Below are positions 40,845 to 51,900 of a DNA stretch of 64,000 bases, one piece after another. Source of the stretch: Owenweeksia hongkongensis DSM 17368 (GTDB lineage: Bacteria > Bacteroidota > Bacteroidia > Flavobacteriales > Schleiferiaceae). The stretch's first letter is position 1, and each line of letters begins with the position of its first letter. Made by a program: the position numbers and the translations under genes. The DNA is taken from contig NC_016599.1 in assembly GCF_000236705.1 (NCBI RefSeq), forward strand, positions 3,844,001 to 3,908,000, in the 5' to 3' direction. Under the pieces are notes generated by a model. The model was not told the origin of the DNA. It made no database searches and saw nothing but the letters and a program-made list of their open reading frames with translations.

Positions 40845-41444
40845 ATGATTATTGAAGAAAAAATATTGGTGGCCTACGGGGCTACAAGACACATTTATAA
40901 AAAGGATGCAGTAATTTTTGAACAGGGAGATCAACCTCGATTTTACTTTGAATTAATAAATGGTGAGGTAAAAATTTGTAGCCTGAGTGAGGAGGGAAAG
41001 GAGTTTATTCAAAGAATATTTTCGGCAGGTAGGTGTTTTGGGGAGCCACCACTTTTTGGTGAGTTTGGATACCCAGGTAGTGCCATTGCATTGAACGATG
41101 TGAAGGTGTGGCAATTGCCCAAAGCTGGGTTTTATCAACTTATAAATGACCACCCAAAAATTCACTTTGAGATAACTCGTCAAATTGCCAACAGGCTACA
41201 TTACAAAGCAATGATGGCTCAGGAAATTTCACATGAGGCACCTCGGCATCGAATTATGCGTTTGCTTAATTATTTGAAGCATGATATTTATGAAAAGACT
41301 GAAAAGTTTAACTATCAAGTAGAGCTTACACGACAGCAGATTGCGGATCTTACGGGCCTGCGAGTTGAGACGGCTATCAGAGCCATTAAAAAACTAGAGA
41401 AGGAAGGAGAAGTAAGAATTGATAAACGTAAGATTTGGGTTTGA
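40845..41444 (+). CDS. Crp/Fnr-family regulator without FNR-type cysteines
   Basis: The 199-residue protein has a cyclic-nucleotide-type beta-roll (about 10-115; VIFEQGDQPRFYFELINGEVKI in strands, FGEPPLFGEFGYPGSA) and a C-terminal winged helix (about 150-199) with LTRQQIADLTGLRVETAIRAIKKLEKEG. The recognition helix keeps E and R (RVETAIRAI; Fnr has ExxSR), consistent with TGA half sites. The N-terminal Cys set that holds the Fnr [4Fe-4S] cluster is absent, so it may sense NO through heme, as DNR does, or another ligand. It closes the nitrosative-stress island. Confidence 0.9.
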   Translation: MIIEEKILVAYGATRHIYKKDAVIFEQGDQPRFYFELINGEVKICSLSEEGKEFIQRIFSAGRCFGEPPLFGEFGYPGSAIALNDVKVWQLPKAGFYQLINDHPKIHFEITRQIANRLHYKAMMAQEISHEAPRHRIMRLLNYLKHDIYEKTEKFNYQVELTRQQIADLTGLRVETAIRAIKKLEKEGEVRIDKRKIWV

Positions 41445-41632
41445 AATCACTTTACAAACCCTTGTCAAAAATCGAGCACTTAGGCTTCTTAGATATTCCT
41501 TGACACAGCTGTTTTGAGAGAGAAATGTTTTTGACAGATCGGATAAGGCACATAACTACTGACTGTAAAGGACTGATGTAGTGTTGCTTTAATAGTTATA
41601 TTTATAACTCAAATCAACAAACGTAACTTCAA

Positions 41633-42970
41633 ATGCAAAAACACTATTCTTTCCTTTCAGGCTTTTTTTTGGTGATGTTTTTAATCAGCTCATTTTTGGT
41701 GAATGCCCAAAATATTCAACTGCAAAGCTCATCATTTCCATCCCTTCCTGCTACAAGTTGTACAAATACACAGTTAGATGTTTCGGTACTTAAGCTTTGT
41801 ATAAATGCGGCTCACAATGGGAATACCTTTTCTATTTCTGGAAATACCATTACTGTATCATTAGATTATAGTCTTGGTCCAATTTGCCTTGGTGCTTTAT
41901 CGATGAATACCGAGAACATAAATCTTGGAATGATTCCAGCTGGAACGTACAGCGTGGTTATTCAAGGTGTACTAAACTCATCTGTGGTATCTACAATAAA
42001 TACATCACTTACTGTAAATTCATGCTGTAGTGCTGTTCCCGGGTTCACGCCTTCCCAATCTACAATCTGCGTAGGGGATTCGATTTACTTTAACAATACC
42101 AGTACAGGAGCCAGTGGCCAACAATGGTATGAAAATAATGTGGCAACGGTAACGTCTGCAAACTATGGCAAGCGATATAATACCATTGGGGTATACACTA
42201 TAAAATTGGTAGTGTCAGGAACAGCCTGTTCTGATTCAATCACCAAAACAATTAACGTAACAGGTCCTCCTATTGTTAACTTAGGCTCTGATCGTACCAT
42301 TTGCCCAGGCGACCAAGCTGTACTTGATGCAGGGGCGGGTAGAGATAGTATTGTTTGGAGTGATCAATCTACTCTTCGAAATTTAATAGTTACAAGCCAA
42401 GGTACCTATTACGTTGAGGTATTTAAAAACGGTTGTAGTGATAAGGACACAGTGACTGTTTCGTTTTACAATGTAATTGATGTCGACTTAGGAAATGATA
42501 CCGTTATATGCGCTGGAGATACTTTAGAGCTTGACGCTACATTGACAGGAGCAACTTATAAGTGGCAAAATAACACCACTCAAAGTAGTTTCAAAGTTTA
42601 TGCTGCAGGCACCTATCATGTAGAAAGGACCGATGCAAATGGATGCATGGCCAGAGACACCATTACAGTTGCTGTTGATACCAATTGCAACACCAGTGGC
42701 TTAGGAGAAAATGGAGCCTTTAGGGAGGTGTCAGTTTATCCTAACCCTGTAAAAAACAGAATTTCAGTGAACCTACCTTTGGGATCAAGCAAGGTGTTGT
42801 TTACTCTTGAAGTTTATGATGTTCAGGGAAAGCTTATAAAAAGCAAAAACATAGAAGCTGATAGCGCTGGAAGGCTATCTACAGATGTATCAGCAATAAA
42901 CCCAGGTGTTTATACTTTGAGGTTGATGAGCAAAGATGAAAACTTCACCGCTCATTGGATAAAAGAATAG
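41633..42970 (+). CDS. T9SS-secreted surface protein with PKD domain
   Basis: The 445-residue protein has a signal peptide (SGFFLVMFLISSFLVNAQ) and a Cys-bearing N-terminal domain (about 30-132). A PKD domain follows (about 133-215; GFTPSQSTICVGDSIYF ... YTIKLVVSG), then two Ig-like repeats that open LGSDRTICPGDQAVLDAG and LGNDTVICAGDTLELDA. It ends with a T9SS type A sorting domain (VSVYPNPVKNRISVNL ... HWIKE). It is the smallest of the surface proteins here and its function is unknown. A bidirectional terminator separates it from the first LuxR-type regulator. Confidence 0.9.
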   Translation: MQKHYSFLSGFFLVMFLISSFLVNAQNIQLQSSSFPSLPATSCTNTQLDVSVLKLCINAAHNGNTFSISGNTITVSLDYSLGPICLGALSMNTENINLGMIPAGTYSVVIQGVLNSSVVSTINTSLTVNSCCSAVPGFTPSQSTICVGDSIYFNNTSTGASGQQWYENNVATVTSANYGKRYNTIGVYTIKLVVSGTACSDSITKTINVTGPPIVNLGSDRTICPGDQAVLDAGAGRDSIVWSDQSTLRNLIVTSQGTYYVEVFKNGCSDKDTVTVSFYNVIDVDLGNDTVICAGDTLELDATLTGATYKWQNNTTQSSFKVYAAGTYHVERTDANGCMARDTITVAVDTNCNTSGLGENGAFREVSVYPNPVKNRISVNLPLGSSKVLFTLEVYDVQGKLIKSKNIEADSAGRLSTDVSAINPGVYTLRLMSKDENFTAHWIKE

Positions 42971-42998
42971 AGAACTGGTAATTTGTGAGTCTGCTAAA

Positions 42999-43040
42999 AA
43001 CAAGAAGGGTCTGATAAAAAAATCAGGCCCTTCTTGTTTT
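42999..43040. terminator. Bidirectional terminator between convergent genes
   Basis: AACAAGAAGGGTCTGAT pairs with ATCAGGCCCTTCTTGTT over 17 positions with one mismatch and a six-A loop. It ends in TT on the plus strand and in AA-rich/T-rich sequence on the minus strand. It serves the surface-protein gene and the convergent response-regulator gene. Confidence 0.8.
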
Positions 43041-43053
43041 CTCAAATGATGTT

Positions 43054-43692
43054 TTATACATCATAGCCATTGGCCATGGCGTATTTTACCAAGCCGGTAA
43101 TATTACGAACACCTATTTTTTTCATAAGATTTGTACGGTGGCTATCAATCGTTTTGTGGCTAACATGAAGCTTTTCAGCAATTTCCTTGTTCGTATATCC
43201 TTGAGCAATAAGTGTAAGTATTTCTTTTTCCCTTGAGGTAAGATTGGCCATAGGAACCACAGGAGTGGAGCCAGGAATGATTTTTACTTTGCTCTGCTCT
43301 TCAAATATTGCCGGACTATAATAGCTTTTTCCATTCCTTACTAAGTCAATCGCCAAAAGAAACTCTTCACTATCCGAATGCTTTAGAATATAACCTTTGG
43401 CACCAAGCCTTACTACCTGGCGGTGTATTGATGAGTCACCAAACATACTGATGATAATCACCTTGGTGCTGAGAAAACAGTCATTTATATGTTTCATCAC
43501 ATCAAGCCCATTTACTTTGGGCATATGTAGGTCAAGAATTAAATAATCTGGACGATGCTGTTCAATAAGCTCAATAGCTTCTTCACCATCCGAAGCGGAA
43601 CCTACCACTTCCAAGTCTCCAATTTTATTAATCAGCATGAGGTATCCCTCTAAAATTAATTTGTGGTCTTCGGCTATTACGATAGTTTCCAT
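43054..43692 (-). CDS. LuxR/NarL-type response regulator, copy 1
   Basis: The 212 residues comprise a receiver domain (1-120; DYLILDLHMPKVNGLDV with the acceptor Asp) and a LuxR helix-turn-helix (about 150-212; LTSREKEILTLIAQGYTNKEIA, HKTIDSHRTNLMKKIGV). It lies 13 bases after its kinase gene. A paralogous regulator at 56029 is nearly identical in domain pattern, including the closing GLVKYAxANGYxV. The family typically binds inverted TACC-type half sites, consistent with the GGGT-N3-TACCC elements upstream of the kinase genes. Confidence 0.94.
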   Translation of the reverse strand: METIVIAEDHKLILEGYLMLINKIGDLEVVGSASDGEEAIELIEQHRPDYLILDLHMPKVNGLDVMKHINDCFLSTKVIIISMFGDSSIHRQVVRLGAKGYILKHSDSEEFLLAIDLVRNGKSYYSPAIFEEQSKVKIIPGSTPVVPMANLTSREKEILTLIAQGYTNKEIAEKLHVSHKTIDSHRTNLMKKIGVRNITGLVKYAMANGYDV

Positions 43693-43705
43693 AATACTAC
43701 TACGG

Positions 43706-45733
43706 TTAAGCTGTTTTTTTATTTGACTGATGGGAGTAAGGGATGGCTATATGCACGCATGTTCCGTTCTCTTTAGAAGACCGGATTCTCATTCGCCCGG
43801 AAAGAGCTTCCACTCTGGAATATATATTACTGATGCCTATCCCTTCAATTTTATCTTCCTGAACATACCCTATTCCATTATCCTCTACAATCAAAATCAT
43901 CGTATCATCTCTAAGCAAAAGTTGAACACCCACATTTGTGGCATTTGCATGTTTCAATATGTTGGAAATCAACTCTTGAGTAATCCGATATAAGTGAACT
44001 TCAGTTTTTTCGGATAAACGTAAATCCACATTATGGGTTACCATATCAGCTTCTATCTCGGGATTGGTAAAAGAGCTTTTTAATAACTGTTCTATGGCCG
44101 CTTTGAGTCCGTTTTCTCTGAGAACTAAGGGCATCATTTGATGGGAAAGAGTTCGCACTTCTTTACACAAGGCATTTACCCTTTCCATAGTAACTTGCTG
44201 AGCATTGGGGGCTTCATCAAATTGTAACTGTAGTTTAAGAGCTGCTAATGATTGTCCGATGCCATCATGTAGCTCACGAGCAATGCGTTGTCGCTCGGTT
44301 TCCTGTACCTCCATCAGTTGCTCCAGTTGTTTAGTTTTCAAGGCAAACTTAAGTTTTTGATTTTCTTTCAAACCCTTCATTCTTATGAAGTATGTTACCC
44401 AAACTCCAATAACTATGAGGGTAATAAAAAGGACACCCATGGTGGCTTGTGTAGAACGGCTTTCTTTTAATTCTTCGTTCTTTCGGGTAATTGTTTGATT
44501 TTTAGCTCGTTCATTAAAATACATTTTTTCCAATTCACCCAGCTGCAATCTGCTTGAATATGTTTGCAAACTGTCTTTTAATGTTCCCCATTTTTTATAA
44601 AACAAAGAAGATTTTTCTGGAAGGTTTAATTGGAAGTATAAATCGGCAACCCCTTTATAGATATCAATTTCCGAAGCATAAAAATTTGTTGAGCTATAAT
44701 TTTCTGTCAACTTCTTCAAACTATTCAATGTTGCTATGTTATCACCCCAGTAATGGTGCATTTGGGCCGAAAATAGAAGGGAGTTTGGGAATTCAGATTT
44801 TTCTACTTTGTGGAGCTCATTGATTGCAAAAAAGGCTTCTTCGGCAAGTTTGAAATTACCTTCACGAAGGTGCACCTGACCGATGGAAGTATGGATAACT
44901 TTGGCTCGATCCAGGCGACCTTTTTCAAGGCAAATTTTTAATGCTAATTGATAGTTTTCCAATGCGTGCTCAGTTTTACCATTTTCCAAAAGAATATTAG
45001 CGTATGAATGAATAACCGAGAATAGGAGAAACATTCCATCTCCATAGCTTATTGCTTTTGCAATGTAGGGTTCTGAATAGTCTGAAAATCCAAAATAGTT
45101 ATAAATTCTTCCCATCAAAAAATAAGACATTGCCATGGAAAGCGAATCACCAGAAAGTTCAGCATATTGAATATCAAGAAAGGCATTTTCAAGACTTTCT
45201 TGCCATCTTTCAGCTTGCTGAAGTGTAATGGCTTTTTCATAGTATATGAATGCAGGTGTTTTTGGATTATCTTGTAAAAGGGCATAAGTCAGTGCTGTGT
45301 CAAAGTAGGGAAGAGCCTCTTCAATGGCTTCAATTCGCACTTTCCCTTCCAGCTTTATGATTTGTGCTTTTAGACAAAATATTTCAGCTAACCTTTTATT
45401 ATTGACGTTGCTTTTATAATAATCATGTGATCTACTTAAATATTCTTTTGCCTTTTTAATGTCTTCAAAAACCCAGTAATCGGCCATTCTTAAGTTGTTA
45501 TCCGCCCGATAAGCGGATGCTAGCTTTTTATCTTTAAGCAAATCGATTTTATGGGAAGCCAAATTGAGCAGAGCCAATGTACTGTCTGGTGAATAATTCA
45601 CCATAGTTTCTGTCAAAGTGTGAATTTCTGAAATGCTAAGTGGAGAGTTCTTTTGTGCTTGTGCTGGCCTGACGGGAAGTACCAGCAGCAGTAGAATTAT
45701 GAACTTCCAAATATGTATGTTTTTTGTTTTCAT
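43706..45733 (-). CDS. TPR-type sensor histidine kinase, copy 1
   Basis: The 675-residue kinase has a signal peptide (MKTKNIHIWKFIILLLLVLP ...), a periplasmic TPR array (about 40-400; repeats such as AEEAFFAINELHKVEK), a membrane helix (about 435-458; GVLFITLIVIGVWVTYFI), a HisKA_3 domain with RQRIARELHDGIGQSLAALK and a HATPase domain with VEDNGIGYV. It presumably phosphorylates the adjacent LuxR-type regulator. It is divergent from the giant surface gene at 45986, and the 252-base region between them holds GGGT-N3-TACCC motifs. Confidence 0.93.
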   Translation of the reverse strand: MKTKNIHIWKFIILLLLVLPVRPAQAQKNSPLSISEIHTLTETMVNYSPDSTLALLNLASHKIDLLKDKKLASAYRADNNLRMADYWVFEDIKKAKEYLSRSHDYYKSNVNNKRLAEIFCLKAQIIKLEGKVRIEAIEEALPYFDTALTYALLQDNPKTPAFIYYEKAITLQQAERWQESLENAFLDIQYAELSGDSLSMAMSYFLMGRIYNYFGFSDYSEPYIAKAISYGDGMFLLFSVIHSYANILLENGKTEHALENYQLALKICLEKGRLDRAKVIHTSIGQVHLREGNFKLAEEAFFAINELHKVEKSEFPNSLLFSAQMHHYWGDNIATLNSLKKLTENYSSTNFYASEIDIYKGVADLYFQLNLPEKSSLFYKKWGTLKDSLQTYSSRLQLGELEKMYFNERAKNQTITRKNEELKESRSTQATMGVLFITLIVIGVWVTYFIRMKGLKENQKLKFALKTKQLEQLMEVQETERQRIARELHDGIGQSLAALKLQLQFDEAPNAQQVTMERVNALCKEVRTLSHQMMPLVLRENGLKAAIEQLLKSSFTNPEIEADMVTHNVDLRLSEKTEVHLYRITQELISNILKHANATNVGVQLLLRDDTMILIVEDNGIGYVQEDKIEGIGISNIYSRVEALSGRMRIRSSKENGTCVHIAIPYSHQSNKKTA

Positions 45734-45811
45734 AGATGTCTGCTTATACAGCTTGAATCAGCTACAAAGAAAAGATGTACATCTCAATAATACATGTAAT
45801 ACCTATTCTAA

Positions 45812-45844
45812 GGTGAATACCGCAATTACCTAGGGTGGGTACCC
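45812..45844. promoter_or_regulatory. GGGT-N3-TACCC element before kinase copy 1 and the giant gene
   Basis: GGGTGGGTACCC (45833-45844) is preceded by the related GGTGAATACC (45812-45821) and AATTACC (45824-45830). These are several TACC half sites in 33 bases, between divergent genes. Confidence 0.5.
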
Positions 45845-45985
45845 TAGAGGGTATGTTCTGCAAGCCTTCAATATATAATTTCACCAGTCAAAACTACTGA
45901 TTATCTGTGCTTAGTGAGGAATGAACTCATTATTTACGGTAAGCAGGAAAACTAACAAAATTTAAAATTTAAGTCCCCTTTTTTG

Positions 45986-48900
45986 ATGAAAAAGAAATTA
46001 CAGTTTATTAAGCATTTAGCGACACTTCTATTTGCGGTATGCATAGTTAATAGTGGCTATAGCCAAAATGCCCTTCATTTTGATGGAGTAGATGATTACG
46101 TGCAAACCACGTTTCCGGGGATATTAGGCGGTAGCACGCCAATTACAGTAGAAGCTTGGATAAAAAACAATAGTGGAGGTAATCCGCAGATCATAACAGA
46201 CTGGGGTGCCAATGCAATTGGAAGCCGTTTTACATTTCGACTTCAGGATGTAGGGGGTATTAGTAATGTTCTCCGAATCGAAATTTCTGGATCCGGAATG
46301 AACGGAACTATTAACGTGGGGGATAGCACCTGGCATCATGTAGCTGTAGTGTATGATCCCAATGCCACAAATAATTATACACTTTATGTTGATGGTGTAA
46401 TGGATGTACAAGGTAATATGTCTACTTCATTAAATATTCAGGGTGTATCCGATATGCGTATCGGTCAAAGAATGGCTTCTATGCAACCTCATAATTTTGA
46501 TGGAGCAATGGAAGAAGTCAGGGTTTGGAATGTGGCCAGAACCCAAGCTCAGCTCATAGCTGATTCTGCTACCGAATTTTGCCAAGCACAAGCAGGGCTG
46601 GTAGCTTACCACAGGTTCAATAGTGGTACAGCTGGTGGTATCAATACAAATGATACTATATCTTATGACGAATCTGGGTTGAGTAATAATGGACAGCTTC
46701 ATGGTTTTGCCCTTTCTGGGAATTTTTCTAATTGGGTAACAGGAAAGTTAACCCCCTGTGTTCCTCCATCATGCTTGAGCCCAGTCGGTCTTGGTGCAAC
46801 CAATATTTCGCGCGCAACAGCGGATGTTTACTGGACTCAAAACAATGCGGGATCGACCTTTAAAGTGGAATATGGAACTTCAGGATTTACCTTGGGGCAG
46901 GGAATTAAATCAGCATCAACCAATGACACCATATCTCTAAGCGGTCTAACCGATTTGACCACGTATGATGTATATGTAAAAGAAATTTGCTCGGCTACAG
47001 ATTCAAGTGCCTGGAGTTTATTTTCCTTTACTACCACATGTGCAAGCCTTTCAGGCACGTATACAGTCAATAAGAATGCTGGAGCAAGTGCTACTAATTT
47101 TACATCATTCACAGACTTAGCGAATGCGCTTTCGATATGTGGGATAAGTGGTCCACTCACCGTGAATGTAACCCCTGGTTCAGGAGTATATAATGAACAG
47201 GTAGAGTTTTTTGCTATACCCGGTGCATCTGCCACTAATACAGTTACAATTAACGGAAATGGTGAGTCTATTATAGATTCAGGTAGCACTAACTATGCAG
47301 CATTGGTACTTAACGGTACAGATCATATCATACTTGATTCATTGCATATTATGGCTGTCGGAACCTCAAACCGTATGGCACTTCAGTTTACCAATCAGGC
47401 AGACTCAAATATTGTACGCAACTGTGTTATTGAAATGGATGGAAGTGCAACAGCAACCACTACTGCTGCTTTGAGTTTTAGCGGTAGCCTTACCTCAACT
47501 ACCACTGCAGGAAATAATGGTAATTATAACCTTATTGAAGGCAATGAGATCAGTGGAGGATATTATGGCGTGCGTCATGGTGGGCTTAGTGCTAGCTCCT
47601 ATATAGAAGGTAACCAGTTTATCGATAATACCATCCGTGATTTTCAAGTGTACGGTCTGTATAGTACCTACACTACCGGCACTGTTATTCGTGGCAATGA
47701 TATTCATCGCCTTAATAGAATGAGTGTATCTACTTTCTATGGAAGTTATAATAGAAATAGCTATGATCTGGAAATCAGCAACAACTGGTTCCATCACGGT
47801 TTTGCTCAGGCTACAGGTTCAGCAAGTGCCATGTATGGTGTGTATTCTACTTCATCTGATGCTAGCGTTGGCAGTGAGTGTAAGGTGTTTAATAACGTAT
47901 TCAGTGATATGGATAATTCAGGTAGTTCATACTACATATATAACAGTGGTTCTGATAATTGGTGGTATTTTCATAATACCATATCTACTGGTGATCCAAC
48001 TATAGGAGGAACTGGGGCGACTCGTATGTTCTATCAAACTGGTTCAGCTACGGGAGTAAAGTTTAAGAATAACATAGTATATATGGATAGGGGTACCGCT
48101 GGAGCAAATTATATGCTTTATCTGAACTCATCTTCGTCTTATGAGATTGATAACAACGGATATTATATGCCTTCCGCTGGAACAGGCAATTTCAACTTTG
48201 GTTATTACGGAGGTAATATATCTGACCTTACAGCTTGGAAGGCGGTGAACAGCAGTGCATTTGATCAAAATAGCGCTGAAGGAGATCCTTTCTTTGTGGA
48301 TCCCTCTACGGGTGATTATACACCAACAGCTGCTTATTTTAATAATATAGGAGACAACCTCCAGACTGTGGTTGCCACAGATATTAATGGTGCGGCTCGC
48401 AGTACTACACCTGACCCCGGTGCTTATGAGTTTATTCCACCTCCCGGTCCTGATATGAGCATTCTTAATATTTACCCAGGAGGCGCTAGTTGTGGAACCA
48501 CCACCGATATTATTATAGCGGTAAGCAACCAAGGAACAGATACGGTCAATTCATATAATGTAAATTATTCTGTAAATGGAGTAACTCAAACTCCAATTGC
48601 AATGGTGGGTGTGTTTGCTAGTGGTGAGGTTGATTCAATTTCAATTACAGGACTTCCTATCTCAGGGTCTTCTTTTACCTCCGTGGTTGTAACGTTGACG
48701 AGTATTGCACCCGGAGTAGATACTGACCCAGCAAACAATTCAGGAACAATTGATTTGCGCGCAGGCCTTAGCGGGACATATACATTGGATCAATCTACCG
48801 CGGCAAGTGCTACTAACTTTGTGTCATTTTCCAGTCTTACTCAGTCGCTTATGAACTATGGTGTTTGTGGGCCTGTAACGGTAAATCTTGTAGGAACAAG

Positions 48901-51900
48901 TACTACCTATACGGAGCAATTCATGCTATCAGAGATTCCCGGAGTGTCAGCTTCTAATACTGTGACTATCAACGGAAATGGCAATACATTACAGTTTCTT
49001 GCAACCAGCTCTGCAGAGAGAGCTACAGTTACCCTTAATGGAACAGATTGGTTAACCATCGACAGCTTGAATATTACAGCATTAGGAAGTTCTGGCGATT
49101 ATGGTTTTGGAGTAATGCTAACCAACAATGCTGATCACAATACAATTCGTAATTGTATTATTACTTCTGCTGATGATCAAACAAGTACCAGTTTTGGAGG
49201 ACTTACTATTTCCGGGTCAGTCGCAAGTGCTACTACCTATGGTCAAAGTGGTAATTACAACACAATTGAAGGTAACACAATTCATGGTGGTTACTATGGT
49301 ATTACATGTGTTGGAGAGAGTTCAGACTCTACTAATGGAAATATCATTAGAAATAATATTATTGAAGATTTCCATTATTATGGTGCGTATATCTACTATA
49401 ACCGCGATCTTGAGTTTTCGGGTAACAACGTTTCCAGAGCGGGAAGAACCACCACAACCACCCTTTACGCTTTAAGATTTTACCATAATGGGTCAGCTAA
49501 AATTGTTGGAAATAAAATACATGACGGTTTTACAGGAAACCCAACTTCTACAAGTTCTTCGTATTACCTGTATGTCCTTTCTATGGAAGGCACTGCATCC
49601 AATCCTTCTGAAATAGCTAATAACCTGGTGTACAATACGGAAAGTGAAGGGGTAACCTTTGGTATGTATTTCAGCAACTTAACAAATACTACCATAGCCC
49701 ATAATACAATTGCATTAGAAGATCTAGCATACCAAGGAACTGCTACTTATACATATTGCCGTGGTGTATTTTTTGCATCAACAATGAATAATGTTGACTT
49801 TAGTAACAACTTAATTTACTATGATGTTAACGGCCCTAGCGGAAATGGTTCTTGTTTGGTATATGCTAGTACTTTGCCGAGTAGCATGGATAATAATGCC
49901 TATTACGTAGGAGCAAATACTCCTGACAATTTTGGCTACTCCGGTGGATTCGCTAGCACCTTTAGCGCTTGGCAATCAAGTACCAGCCAAGAGGTCAGTT
50001 CTGTATTTAGTAATCCTTACTTTACGGATTTAGCCAATGATAACTTTACTCCTCAAACCACGGTGCTTGACGGAATGGGAGCTGATCTTACCAGCATTAT
50101 TTCTGAGGACATAAATGGTGTAATTAGAACAATACCAACTGATCCGGGAGCTATTGAATTTACAGGAGCACCTTGTACAGGTCTTTTGGGTATAACGGAT
50201 ACAGTTACAGCTAATTCTGCAACGGTTATGTGGGAAGGGCCTGGCCAGAATGCAGACATCATTTGGGGACCAGTAGGTTTTATGCAAGCTTCGATTACCC
50301 CAGATACGGTATATGTGTTGGCTCCTGATACCAGTGGCACCATGCTCGGTATGAACAGCAATAGCTGTTATGAATACTATATTAAGTTAAACTGTACTAG
50401 CAGCATTCCCGGAGCTCCAGCCTTGATGGGCCCTTATACGGTTTGCACTGATTGCGCAGGAGGAGGGCTTAACGGAACCTACACTGTAGGAGGCACTCCA
50501 GGGCCTAGTAACTTTGCAACCCTTGACTCGGTGATTGATGCACTCACAGGCTGTGGTATTAATGGCCCTGTTGTATTCAATTTGCAAGGAGGTACCCACA
50601 ATGCTTTCACCCTTGGGAATGTAGATGGAAGCAGTGCTACTAACACCATTACCTTTAATGGTTCAGCTAACTATGGAGATAGTATAATTGCCACTGGGCA
50701 GACTGCAGCTATTGAACTTGATAGAACGGCTCACGTAAGTTTCAATGGAATTTACGCGGAGAACTCCGGCATGTATGTAGTGTGGATGCATAATGAGACG
50801 TACGGAGTTAGTTTTGACAATTGTCACTTAATGGGAAATCCATCTACTTCCTCTCTCAGTTCTGTACTTGCAGCTACGGCTTCTGCTACGAGCGCTACCA
50901 CTGCCGGAAATAGCGTTTCTCACCTGAATGTGAGTAACTGTAAGATTACGGGTAACTACTATGGAGTTTCCCTTTACGGTACTTCTTCGGCTTCTAAATC
51001 ATCTGTTGCGACTTTGATTAACAATGAGTTAACCAATCAGTATTACTATGGTATGAGAACCCAGCATATGGATAGTGTATCTATAGAAGGCAACTCTGTC
51101 ACCGGGCTTAGAAATGCATCAGGCTCATATGGTATGCATATCTACTATACCGACAATGTTGAAATAATTGGCAATGAAGTGTATGGTGCAGACAATCATG
51201 CCTTGTACGTGACCTATTCAAACTATTCTAATTCCACCCCTGGTAGCTATAGCATAATTGCGAATAACATGCTTCAGTCAAACAGTGGATCTGGTATATA
51301 TGTAAACTTCCCTGAAAATCTGGATATATTCCACAACTCTATTCAAGGAGGAGGATTATACGGTATGTACCTTACTGGTTCATCTTCAATCACCGCGGGT
51401 GTTGATGTTCGTAATAATATTATAGAGAATTCAGGAACAGGTACGTCTTTATATGTGTCAACTACCCCAGGTAATACCACCATCGATTACAACCTGTACA
51501 ACTCAGGTGGTAATATCGGAAATGGCGAAGCTACACTTGCTTCATGGAAAACTGCGAATACTGCGTGGAACCAGAACTCTATTCAGGCAGCTCCTGGATT
51601 TGTATCTGCTAATGATTTTCATATTGTAGGTACTGTACCCAATGATTTGGGAGACAATACAGTTGGTATTACCGTAGATTTTGATAGCGATACAAGACCA
51701 GCATCAGGTTCTACTAGTGTGGATATTGGTGCTGATGAATACACCCCATTGAGTTATGATGTGACTCCGGATATGATTATTGCTCCACTTAGTGGAAACT
51801 GTGGTGATAGCAATATGGCAGTGAGCGTAGTGCTTACTAATCTTGGTGTACAACCGGTAACAAATGTTGGCGTTACTGTGAATGTTACTGGAGCCAATAC

